Positions 34,877-42,936 of a stretch of 64,000 nt of DNA are shown here, in pieces. Where the stretch lies: positions 79,272 through 143,271 of the forward strand of contig JADGMX010000017.1 in NCBI GenBank assembly GCA_015234525.1, given 5' to 3'. The stretch is from Flavobacterium sp. (lineage in GTDB: Bacteria > Bacteroidota > Bacteroidia > Flavobacteriales > Flavobacteriaceae). How positions within the stretch are numbered: the stretch's first letter is position 1; every line of letters begins with the position of its first letter. A model generated the notes under the pieces. That model was not told the DNA's origin. It saw only the letters and a list, made by a program, of their open reading frames with translations, and did no database searches. The position numbers were made by a program, and so were the translations under genes.

Positions 34877-35584
34877 TTACGAAACAAAGTTCGCAGGAGC
34901 AATTCCATCGCGTGACGGATGGTAAATGTATAAGCAAGATTTATCTTTTATTGTTGAGATAAGTTGCTTTGTCAGCTCTCTTGGAACGGCAGGACAACCT
35001 AAAGATCGACCCAATCGGCTGTTGTTTTTGATAAACGAATCTGAAACATAGTCTGCACCGTGAATAACGACTGCGCGATTTCTGGCATTGTCATTCACAC
35101 CTTTTTCAAGGCCGTCAAGTTTCAATGACATTCCGTGTTTCCCGGTATAAGTTTCGCCGGTAAGGTAAAAACCCAGGCTGCTTTTATACGATTCTGACGC
35201 GTTCGAAAAGTTTTTTGCGAACACATCACCGGTGTTCCGACCATGTGCGACAAGCGAATGCATCAAAACTGTGTTTGTTGTCATATCGATTACCCACATT
35301 CTTTTTTTGTTTGCTGAAAGGCTGAAATCGACGATAGTAAGAATATCGTTTTTAACCAATCCTTTTTCTTTTAATTGGTAATATCCTTCCAGAGCTTTAG
35401 TAAAACTTCTAAGTTCGGGTTTTTCAAATTTCCCAAGATTTAGCGTGTTATAAGTATTGTTTGCCTTGGCTTCAAATGACAATTCTTTCGTTATTGTTGC
35501 AATTTCAGGTTTTGATTCTCTAACCTCTGGAGTAACAAATGAAGCTAAAAGTAGCGCGGTGTGTAGAAAAATTTTGTAAATCAT
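34877..35584 (-). CDS. Murein L,D-transpeptidase catalytic domain family protein (YkuD_2-like)
   Basis: This 235-residue exported protein has an N-terminal signal sequence (MIYKIFLHTALLLASFVTPE). The C-terminal half resembles the YkuD_2 family: FSLSANKKRMWVIDM, HSLVAHGRNTGDVFA and, at the active site, IHGADYV ... NSRLGRSLGCPAVP (about residues 172-205), where the HG, SLGC and cysteine fit an L,D-transpeptidase-like catalytic triad. Such proteins could form 3-3 cross-links or attach proteins to peptidoglycan, but activity of this subfamily is not established. A -7 box lies at 35621-35628. Confidence 0.85.
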   Translation of the reverse strand: MIYKIFLHTALLLASFVTPEVRESKPEIATITKELSFEAKANNTYNTLNLGKFEKPELRSFTKALEGYYQLKEKGLVKNDILTIVDFSLSANKKRMWVIDMTTNTVLMHSLVAHGRNTGDVFAKNFSNASESYKSSLGFYLTGETYTGKHGMSLKLDGLEKGVNDNARNRAVVIHGADYVSDSFIKNNSRLGRSLGCPAVPRELTKQLISTIKDKSCLYIYHPSRDGIAPANFVS

Positions 35585-35620
35585 TGGCTATCTATTGATT
35601 ATGTTAAACTTGGGGGCGTC

Positions 35621-35628
35621 CAAAAATA
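35621..35628 (-). promoter_or_regulatory. -7 box of the L,D-transpeptidase-like gene
   Basis: The minus strand reads TATTTTTG, a full TAnnTTTG match, 36 bases before the start at 35584. Confidence 0.55.
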
Positions 35629-35806
35629 CAAATAATATTCCCGGACGTATTGTTAAATGTGAAAAAATATCTTGATGGAATGAAAAGGTTAGAAATAGCA
35701 ACCCTTTCTAATTGTAGAAAACCTTTATGCAACAATGATGCCATAAGGAGTTAATTGCGTGAGACATACCAGATAACGGATATATTAGCGGTTTATTGCG
35801 AAAAAC

Positions 35807-35836
35807 TTGCAATTGTGCATTTAAATATTACATTTG
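35807..35836 (+). promoter_or_regulatory. Promoter of the DUF5916 gene
   Basis: TTG (35807-35809), a 19-base spacer and TACATTTG (35829-35836) match the consensus fully. The in-frame TTG at 35834 lies inside the -7 box, so translation must begin at ATG 35858. Confidence 0.75.
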
Positions 35837-35857
35837 TTCGACGAACTGCACGTTTTT

Positions 35858-38272
35858 ATGTCAAAAGCTATTTTTGCCTTCCTATTTCTTGTGCTTTCCC
35901 AAATGGCAATCAGCCAGCAAAAAACTCTTCAGGCAAAGGCGACTGAAGAGCATATCTCGATTGACGGACTTATTGATGAAAACGCGTGGAAAGACGCGCC
36001 GGTTGCAACTGATTTTATCATGTATGCGCCAGATAATGGCAAACCGATCGCTGCTGAAAAACAAACGATAGTAAAAGTTCTGTACGACAACAACGCAATT
36101 TATATTTCGGCTGTGATGTATGACGATGAGCCGTCGAAGATTTTAAAGGAGATGACCCAGCGAGACAACTTTGGAACGTCGGAACATTTTGGAATCTTTA
36201 TCAACGGTTTTAATGACGGTCAACAGGATTTCCGATTCTTTATAAGTGCCGCCGGTGTCCAAATGGATTGTGTGGCGACAGAAGCTTTTGGCGAAGATTT
36301 CTCATGGGACGCGATCTGGAGCGGGCAAGTTGCCATTACCGATTTCGGATGGACGGCGGAGATAAAAATTCCGTATGCGGCTTTAAGATTCTCAAATGCA
36401 GATGTTCAGACATGGGGAATCAATTTTTACCGGGAACTTCGACGAGATCGCCAGCAATACACCTGGAACCATATTAATAGCGCTCTTGGTGGCGAGATCA
36501 CTCAAACCGGCAAACTCGAAGGCATTCGCAACATCAAGCCACCAACCCGACTGTTCTTTATTCCATATGCGTCATATTACTTAAATTCGTTTCCAAACCA
36601 GTCGCCGGTAGGAGAATTTAAAGGCGGATTGGACATTAAATACGGTATAAACGATGCGTTTACGTTGGATGCAATTCTGGTTCCTGATTTTGGTCAGACA
36701 AAATTTGACAATGTCGAACTGAACCTGGGTCCGTTTGAACAACAATTTATTGAGAACCGTCCGTTCTTTACAGAAGGAACCGATTTGTTTAATAAAGGAA
36801 ATATTTTTTACTCGCGGCGTATTGGTGGTTCGCCTTCAACGTACATCGCCTCACCGGATGAAAACGTCGTTGTTACCAATCCCCTTGCGGTAAATCTTTT
36901 GAATGCCATAAAAATTTCAGGACGCACACAAGGCGGACTCGGCGTTGGCTTTCTCAATGCGGTAACCGAAAGATCGTATGCCACTGCCCGAAATATAGTT
37001 ACCGGAGAACGAGAGCGTTTTGTGGTGGAGCCGCTTGCCAATTTTAATGTGTTGGTTTTAGATCAGCGATTTAATCAAAATTCGTCAGTTTCTTTTGTCA
37101 ACACCAATGTAACGCGTGACGGGAATTTCCGCGATGCCAATGTATCAGCGGCAATCTTCGACTTAAATACAAAGGCGAACACTTTCAACCTTTCGGGCGA
37201 TTTCAAATACAGTTACGTCAATCAATATGGTGATCAAGAAGATGCGAAGGGAATAAACACTTCGATCAGATTTGCTGAAACCAGTGGAAATTACCGATTT
37301 GCTCTTGGCGGGACTTATATCTCCAAAGATTTCGACAGTAATGATTTAGGAATAATCTATTATACCAATTTTCACTCAGCGTATGTGGATGCGAGTTACC
37401 GAATCTTAAATCCGACCAAAATCTTTAATACGTTCAACGTCAGCACATCGGCATATACGTCAATTGACAATATAACGGGCCGTTTTCAGGATGCATATCT
37501 GAATTTCTACACCAGTGCGAACACCAGGAAAAATGATTTTCTGAGCTTCGAATTTACGCTGAATCCGATTGAAACATACGATTTTTATGAACCTCGGTTT
37601 GACGGGCGGTTTTTATACGTGCCGGCAGGGACTTATGGAAGTTTCTACTTTAGCTCCAATTTTAACCGGAAATTTGCGATCGATATAAATCCGGCTTTCC
37701 GACTTTCGCTTGAAGAACAGCGTGAAACGTGGAGCTTTTTCGTTCAACCGCGTTACCGATTTACCGATAAAATCACATCGACGATCGCATTTCAGTATAT
37801 CAGACAAAATAATAATTTCGGATATGTTGGCGATAGCTATGAATCAGCTGATTTGCCGTTCGACATCTTTTTGACAAGGCGCGACCGAACTACGTATTCA
37901 GTTTCCGGCGGCGGGAAATATTCGGTTAATAAGGACATGACCGTAAATCTCAACTTGAGATATTACTGGTCTTACACAGAAAATCGCGATTACTTTTCGC
38001 TTACGGATCGAGGTTATTTGCTTCCTGCGAATTATCAAGCTAACGACACAAATTTCAACACCTGGAACCTTGATCTCTCCTATTCATGGTGGTTTGCGCC
38101 GGGAAGTCAGATATCGGTTCTCTATCGCAACAATGCTAGTTCTGCGGTTCCGGAGATCAATAAAAACCTATCGACCAATCTCTCGCAGCTCTTCAAAGAC
38201 AACTTGCAGAATGTTTTTTCGGTCAGCATCCGATATTTCATCGATTACAATCAGGCAAAAAACTGGTTCTAG
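35858..38272 (+). CDS. DUF5916 domain-containing outer-membrane protein
   Basis: This protein of 804 residues starts with a signal peptide (MSKAIFAFLFLVLSQMAISQ). The N-terminal part (about 20-210) is a CBM9-like sandwich (ISIDGLIDENAWKDAPVATDF ... WTAEIKIPYAALRFS). The rest is DUF5916, with the motifs NFYRELRRDRQQYTWNH and GPFEQQFIENRPFFTEGTDLF followed by many beta strands ending in SIRYFIDYNQAKNWF, consistent with an outer-membrane barrel. The family is widespread in Bacteroidota and its function is not established; surface polymer handling is a guess from the CBM9-like domain. The start at 35858 is fixed by the promoter. Confidence 0.88.
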   Translation: MSKAIFAFLFLVLSQMAISQQKTLQAKATEEHISIDGLIDENAWKDAPVATDFIMYAPDNGKPIAAEKQTIVKVLYDNNAIYISAVMYDDEPSKILKEMTQRDNFGTSEHFGIFINGFNDGQQDFRFFISAAGVQMDCVATEAFGEDFSWDAIWSGQVAITDFGWTAEIKIPYAALRFSNADVQTWGINFYRELRRDRQQYTWNHINSALGGEITQTGKLEGIRNIKPPTRLFFIPYASYYLNSFPNQSPVGEFKGGLDIKYGINDAFTLDAILVPDFGQTKFDNVELNLGPFEQQFIENRPFFTEGTDLFNKGNIFYSRRIGGSPSTYIASPDENVVVTNPLAVNLLNAIKISGRTQGGLGVGFLNAVTERSYATARNIVTGERERFVVEPLANFNVLVLDQRFNQNSSVSFVNTNVTRDGNFRDANVSAAIFDLNTKANTFNLSGDFKYSYVNQYGDQEDAKGINTSIRFAETSGNYRFALGGTYISKDFDSNDLGIIYYTNFHSAYVDASYRILNPTKIFNTFNVSTSAYTSIDNITGRFQDAYLNFYTSANTRKNDFLSFEFTLNPIETYDFYEPRFDGRFLYVPAGTYGSFYFSSNFNRKFAIDINPAFRLSLEEQRETWSFFVQPRYRFTDKITSTIAFQYIRQNNNFGYVGDSYESADLPFDIFLTRRDRTTYSVSGGGKYSVNKDMTVNLNLRYYWSYTENRDYFSLTDRGYLLPANYQANDTNFNTWNLDLSYSWWFAPGSQISVLYRNNASSAVPEINKNLSTNLSQLFKDNLQNVFSVSIRYFIDYNQAKNWF

Positions 38273-38276
38273 TTTA

Positions 38277-38284
38277 TATCTTTG
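38277..38284 (+). promoter_or_regulatory. -7 box of gpmI
   Basis: TATCTTTG, a full TAnnTTTG match, begins four bases after the DUF5916 stop and 24 bases before ATG 38309. This makes gpmI independently transcribed. Confidence 0.55.
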
Positions 38285-38308
38285 TAGTTCGCACACTATA
38301 CTACGAAG

Positions 38309-39817
38309 ATGAATAAAAAAGTCATATTGATGATCCTCGACGGCTGGGGAAAATCGCCGGATCCTAAAGTTTCAGCTATCGATCACGCAAATACGCCGTT
38401 TATCGACAGTTTGTATCACCGATTTCCAAATGCTCAATTGCGGACAGACGGACTAAACGTAGGTCTTCCGGAAGGTCAGATGGGGAATTCTGAAGTTGGT
38501 CATATGAATCTTGGCGCCGGCCGTATCATTTATCAGGATCTCGCAAAAATCAATTTGGCCGTTCAAAACAATACGTTGAGCAAAGAACAACCGCTGATTG
38601 ATGCCTTCCAGTATGCTCTTGAGAACAACAAACCGGTTCATTTTGTCGGATTGGTTTCAGACGGCGGCGTGCATTCGCATATCGAGCATTTAAAGGGCTT
38701 GATCAATGCGTCTGAGGAGTTCGGATTGAAAAATGTTTTTATTCATGCGTTTACCGACGGCAGAGATGTCGATCCACGATCGGGCGTGCTTCACATCTCG
38801 TCTTTACAAAATCACATCAAGGATAAAAGCGCAAAATTGGCGACAGTTGTCGGGCGATACTATGCCATGGATCGCGATCGGCGTTGGGAGCGAATCAAAC
38901 TTGCTTACGATTTGATTGTAAATCGGGTCGGAACGCCAACTTCTGATTTTGTTGATGCACTTCAGGATAGTTATCAAAATGGGATTACCGACGAGTTTAT
39001 CATGCCGCTTGTTTCTGCTGATCAGTCGGCCCGCATTCAGGATGGCGATGTGGTGATATTTTTTAATTTCAGGACCGATCGCGGAAGACAATTGACTGAA
39101 GCCTTGTCGCAAGAGGATTTTCCTGAATTCGGAATGCACAAACTCAATCTGTACTATCTAACGATGACCAATTATGATGATACGTATTCGAACATTCATG
39201 TCATCTACGACAAGGACAATATTACTGACACTTTAGGTGAGGTGTTATCCGAAAATAATAAGAAGCAGATTCGGATTGCCGAAACCGAAAAGTATCCGCA
39301 CGTCACGTTCTTCTTTTCTGGTGGACGCGAGGAACCTTTTGAAGGCGAAACCCGTATCATGAAAGCCTCGCCAAAGGTTGCAACTTACGACCTCAAGCCT
39401 GAAATGAGTGCTTTCGAACTCGCCGATGCGCTGATTCCGGAACTCCAAAAAGAGGAAGTCGATTTTGTGTGTTTAAACTTTGCAAATGGCGATATGGTTG
39501 GCCATACCGGTGTCATGGAAGCGGCTATCAAGGCTTGTGAGGCAGTCGACACTTGCGTGGAAAATGTAGTCAACACCGCATTGGCGCACAATTATACGAC
39601 GTTGCTGATCGCAGACCATGGCAATTGTGAAACGATGATCAATCCGGATGGCAGTCCGAATACCGCTCACACAACCAACCCGGTTCCGATCATTTTGATT
39701 GATCGCGATTTGACGTACATTCACGACGGGATCCTTGGCGATATTGCACCGACAATCCTGGATTTGATGGGTGTTGAAAAACCTGAAGTTATGACCCGGA
39801 ATTCACTGATCAGATAG
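38309..39817 (+). CDS. gpmI: 2,3-bisphosphoglycerate-independent phosphoglycerate mutase
   Basis: GpmI interconverts 3- and 2-phosphoglycerate in glycolysis with a phosphoserine intermediate and two Mn ions. The 502 residues have the metal-site opening VILMILDGWG, the catalytic S61 in GNSEVGH, FTDGRDVDP near 150, ATVVGRYYAMDRDRRW near 190 and LIADHGNCETM near 435 for metal binding. Length and motifs are complete. The stop directly abuts that of the convergent acyl-CoA hydrolase/transferase. Confidence 0.98.
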   Translation: MNKKVILMILDGWGKSPDPKVSAIDHANTPFIDSLYHRFPNAQLRTDGLNVGLPEGQMGNSEVGHMNLGAGRIIYQDLAKINLAVQNNTLSKEQPLIDAFQYALENNKPVHFVGLVSDGGVHSHIEHLKGLINASEEFGLKNVFIHAFTDGRDVDPRSGVLHISSLQNHIKDKSAKLATVVGRYYAMDRDRRWERIKLAYDLIVNRVGTPTSDFVDALQDSYQNGITDEFIMPLVSADQSARIQDGDVVIFFNFRTDRGRQLTEALSQEDFPEFGMHKLNLYYLTMTNYDDTYSNIHVIYDKDNITDTLGEVLSENNKKQIRIAETEKYPHVTFFFSGGREEPFEGETRIMKASPKVATYDLKPEMSAFELADALIPELQKEEVDFVCLNFANGDMVGHTGVMEAAIKACEAVDTCVENVVNTALAHNYTTLLIADHGNCETMINPDGSPNTAHTTNPVPIILIDRDLTYIHDGILGDIAPTILDLMGVEKPEVMTRNSLIR

Positions 39818-41095
39818 TTAAACCGAACGCGAAATCATTTCATAATACGATTTGTCGACTGATTCCTGATGATCGGGATGCGCGATTTGAACAAGCGCGG
39901 CAACACGTTGTTTGATCGTTTTTCCATAAAGGTCTGCAATGCCATTTTCAGTAATAACATAGTGAACGTGTGCTCTTGTAGTAACCACGCCCGCACCTTT
40001 TTTCAGAAACGGTACAATTCTACTATCGCCATACTTGGTAACCGATGGCAAAGCGATTATTGCCTTTCCGTTCGGACTCAATGCTGCACCTCTGATAAAA
40101 TCCATTTGACCACCAACTCCGGAATACATTTTCGCACCAATTGAATCGGCACAGACTTGTCCGGTAACGTCGACTTCGATAGCCGAATTGATTGCGACCA
40201 TTTTATTGTTTGTTCGGATTCGGACCGTATCGTTCACAAACGAAGATTCTTTCATTTCGATAAACGGATTGTCGTTAACAAAATCGTAGAGACGTTGCGA
40301 GCCGATCAGAAAGGTAGCAAGCGCCCGACCTTTAGCGACACCATTATGACTACAATTGATTACGCCTGATTCAATAAGATCAATCACGCCATCGGAGAAC
40401 ATTTCGGTATGGAGTCCGAGGTTTTTATGATTTTTCAATTTTGACAATGCGGCGTTCGGGATCGAACCAATTCCCATTTGAAGCGTGCTTTCGTCTTCGA
40501 TCAGGCTTGCAATATAACTACCAATTTTTTCTTCTACCGGCGAGATTTCTGCAAATGACTGACGATAAAGCGGCACGTCAACCTCAACTAAAAAATCGAT
40601 GTTGGAAACATGGATAAGTCCGTCGCCAAAGGTTCGCGGCATTTGCGGATTAACCTGAGCGACAACGTATTTCGCATTTTTGATAGCTGCAACCGAAGCT
40701 TCGACGGATACGCCAAGCGAGCAATATCCGTGCGTATCAGGAGGCGAAACGTGAATCAGCGCCACATCGAGATTAACAACATTTCTTTTGAACAGTATGG
40801 GAAGTTCACTTAAAAAAACCGGTGTGTAAGATCCGTTTCCGGCTTGAATTGTATGCCGGACATTTTTGCCGATAAAAAACGAATTGACATGAAAGCTATC
40901 GGCTAGTTTCGGATCGGCATAAGGCGCTTCTCCTTCGGTATGCAAATGACATACTTCTACATTTCTCAGTTCGGAAGCTCTGTCGGATAGTGCTTTTGTC
41001 AGGATATTCGGAGTTGCGGCAGCGGCTTGAACATAAACTCTATCGCCTGATTTTACACATTTAAGGGCTTCTTCGGCAGTAACGTATTTTCCCAT
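39818..41095 (-). CDS. Acetyl-CoA hydrolase/transferase family protein
   Basis: This 425-residue family I CoA-transferase resembles 4-hydroxybutyrate or acetate CoA-transferases. Visible are AAAATPNILTKAL near the N terminus, LHTEGEAPYADP near 53, ISPPDTHGYCS-like VSPPDTHGYCSLGVS near 127, and the conserved block LQMGIGSIPNAALS near 205 around the region that normally precedes the catalytic glutamate. GVGGQMDFIRGA near 330 is also typical. It could make acetate and CoA or move CoA between acids; the sequence alone does not say which. No partner subunit is needed in this family. Confidence 0.88.
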   Translation of the reverse strand: MGKYVTAEEALKCVKSGDRVYVQAAAATPNILTKALSDRASELRNVEVCHLHTEGEAPYADPKLADSFHVNSFFIGKNVRHTIQAGNGSYTPVFLSELPILFKRNVVNLDVALIHVSPPDTHGYCSLGVSVEASVAAIKNAKYVVAQVNPQMPRTFGDGLIHVSNIDFLVEVDVPLYRQSFAEISPVEEKIGSYIASLIEDESTLQMGIGSIPNAALSKLKNHKNLGLHTEMFSDGVIDLIESGVINCSHNGVAKGRALATFLIGSQRLYDFVNDNPFIEMKESSFVNDTVRIRTNNKMVAINSAIEVDVTGQVCADSIGAKMYSGVGGQMDFIRGAALSPNGKAIIALPSVTKYGDSRIVPFLKKGAGVVTTRAHVHYVITENGIADLYGKTIKQRVAALVQIAHPDHQESVDKSYYEMISRSV

Positions 41096-41183
41096 GATCT
41101 GTTTTTTGCAAACTTACAACATCTTAGGCATTTCACCGTAATTGCAACCGAATCGATTCTGGATAAGATCCATCATAAATTTG

Positions 41184-41191
41184 TACTTTTG
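41184..41191 (+). promoter_or_regulatory. -7 box of map
   Basis: TACTTTTG, a full TAnnTTTG match, ends 18 bases before ATG 41210. An in-frame TTG at 41189 lies inside it and is excluded as a start. Confidence 0.65.
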
Positions 41192-41209
41192 CAACTTATT
41201 AAATTATGT

Positions 41210-42031
41210 ATGATAATTCCAAAAACCGCCGAAGAAATAGAATTGATGAGAGAAAGTGCGTTGCTTGTATCCAAAACATTGGGTATGATTGCGCGCGAAA
41301 TCAAGCCGGGAATCACAACTTTGCAACTCGACAAGCTTGCCGAAGAATTTATTCGGGATCACGATGCCATTCCGGGTTTCTTGGGATTATACGGTTGCCC
41401 TTCTACTCTGCTGACCAGCGTCAACGAGCAAGTTGTTCACGGATTACCGACGAATCGACCGATTGAAGAAGGAGATATCGTATCAGTTGATTGTGGCGCG
41501 ATCAAAAACGAGTTCTACGGAGATCACGCATATACGTTTGCGATTGGCGAAATTCCGGCCGCAACACAAAAATTATTAGACGTCACGAAAGAGTCGCTTT
41601 ATATTGGAATTCGCGAATTCAGAGCCGGAAACCGCGTTGAAGACGTTGGAAACGCAATTCAAAAGTTTACAGAATCACATGGATATGGTGTGGTTCGAGA
41701 ATTGGTCGGTCACGGCCTTGGTCGCAAAATGCACGAAGATCCTGAAATGCCGAATTACGGAAAACGAGGTCGGGGTAAATTGTTTGTTGAAGGAATGACA
41801 GTGGCTATTGAACCGATGATCAATCTCGGAACCAGAAACATCAAACATCTAAAAGACGGATGGACAATTGTTACTGCCGACGGAAAACCAAGCGCGCATT
41901 TCGAGCATGATGTGGCCTTAATTAATGGCAAGCCTGAACTACTTTCAACGTTTCAATATATCTACAAGGAGTTAGGAATCGTGTCGAATGAAGAAGACGA
42001 ATTCAGACGTCAGCCGCTTGTTTTATCATGA
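41210..42031 (+). CDS. map: Type I methionine aminopeptidase
   Basis: Map removes the N-terminal methionine of new proteins. The 273 residues from ATG 41210 (MIIPKTAEEIELMRES) contain all the metal ligands of the pita-bread fold: the DCGA block (VSVDCGAIKNEFYGDHAYTF), RELVGHGLGRKMHEDPEMPNYG with the conserved histidine, and VAIEPM and FEHDVAL with the glutamates. There is no zinc-finger or SH3 extension. A methyltransferase gene overlaps its stop by four bases, so they form one operon, ending in a terminator at 42797-42823. Confidence 0.97.
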   Translation: MIIPKTAEEIELMRESALLVSKTLGMIAREIKPGITTLQLDKLAEEFIRDHDAIPGFLGLYGCPSTLLTSVNEQVVHGLPTNRPIEEGDIVSVDCGAIKNEFYGDHAYTFAIGEIPAATQKLLDVTKESLYIGIREFRAGNRVEDVGNAIQKFTESHGYGVVRELVGHGLGRKMHEDPEMPNYGKRGRGKLFVEGMTVAIEPMINLGTRNIKHLKDGWTIVTADGKPSAHFEHDVALINGKPELLSTFQYIYKELGIVSNEEDEFRRQPLVLS

Positions 42032-42795
42032 TAAAAAAAGTTTTTAAAGCGATTTTAAACACGGTTCCCCGTCCGTTGCTTATCCGATTAAGCTATGTGG
42101 CAAGGCCGATTCTTGAATTTGCTTTAAAAGGCAATCGTTTTACGGATCCGATAGACGGCAAGAGTTTCCGGACATTTTTGCCGTATGGTTATGGCAAGCA
42201 GCGATCGAATGTACTTTCTCCAAGTACACTTTCCCTTGAGCGCCACCGACTACTCTGGCTTTATTTAAAAAATGAGACGGATTTTTTTACCTCGCCCAAA
42301 AAGGTGCTCCATTTTGCGCCTGAACAAGCTTTTTACAAACGCTTTCGACAGCAAACCAATTTAGATTACACCACTACTGATCTGTATTCGCCGTTGGCAG
42401 ATGTCAAAGCGGATATTTGCAACCTTCCATTTGAAAATGACTCGTATGATCTGATTTTATGCAATCATGTTTTAGAGCATATTCCGGATGATAAACGTGC
42501 GATGGAAGAACTTTACCGTGTGCTGAAGCCGGGCGGGATGGGGATTTTCCAGATACCGCAGGATCTTAATCGCGAGACTACTTTTGAAGACAACTCGATC
42601 ACCGATCGGAAAGCGCGTGCGGAGATTTTTGGCCAATATGACCACGTTCGGGTTTATGGCCGGGATTATTTTGAAAAGCTGCGGCAGATAGGTTTTAATG
42701 TTATCGAGGTTGATTACACTAAAGTATTGTCGCCGGAATTAGTTGAAAAATACTGTTTGGCACCAGGCGAGATCATACCTGTTTGTTATAAATAA
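42028..42795 (+). CDS. Class I SAM-dependent methyltransferase
   Basis: This 255-residue protein contains a Methyltransf_11-type domain. Motif I is weak (VLHFAPEQAFYKRF near residue 91), the acidic post-I residue is in TTDLYSPLADVKADI, and the motif with the adenine pocket, LPFENDSYDLILCNHVLEHIPDD, is clear near 130-152, followed by RVLKPGGMGIFQIP. The diverged motif I with APE in place of GxGxG is characteristic of some lipid or sugar methyltransferases, but the substrate cannot be read. The start overlaps map by four bases. Confidence 0.88.
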   Translation: MIKKVFKAILNTVPRPLLIRLSYVARPILEFALKGNRFTDPIDGKSFRTFLPYGYGKQRSNVLSPSTLSLERHRLLWLYLKNETDFFTSPKKVLHFAPEQAFYKRFRQQTNLDYTTTDLYSPLADVKADICNLPFENDSYDLILCNHVLEHIPDDKRAMEELYRVLKPGGMGIFQIPQDLNRETTFEDNSITDRKARAEIFGQYDHVRVYGRDYFEKLRQIGFNVIEVDYTKVLSPELVEKYCLAPGEIIPVCYK

Positions 42796-42796
42796 A

Positions 42797-42823
42797 AAAC
42801 GTCCGGCAATTCACCGGACGTTT
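42797..42823 (+). terminator. Terminator of the map operon
   Basis: A perfect 10-bp stem AAACGTCCGG / CCGGACGTTT with a seven-base loop, one base after the methyltransferase stop region, followed by TCTAGTTTT. It may also act for the opposite strand, where the A-run reads as U. Confidence 0.8.
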
Positions 42824-42839
42824 CTAGTTTTCAAGCCCT

Positions 42840-42926
42840 AGCCCTGATGGAAGCGGCATCCTTTTTTGAGTGTAAAGCGACAGCGCTACACGAGAAAAAG
42901 ATACAGCGGACAGCAGGAACAGCTCC
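42840..42926 (+). repeat. Dispersed structured intergenic element, family A copy 3
   Basis: The outer helix is AGC-CCTG (42840-42846) with CAGG ... AGCT (42914-42924). The inner flanks are GAAGCGGCATCC (42850-42861) and GATACAGCGGA (42900-42910). The central hairpin is GTGTA-AA-GCG with CGC-TACAC (42870-42891). It lies between the convergent map operon and the M16 peptidase gene. Confidence 0.85.
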
Positions 42927-42936
42927 CGATCAAAAA

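Noticed and set aside
35796..36071. Plus-strand frame of 91 codons before DUF5916
   Set aside because: It overlaps the DUF5916 signal peptide region in another frame and spans its promoter.
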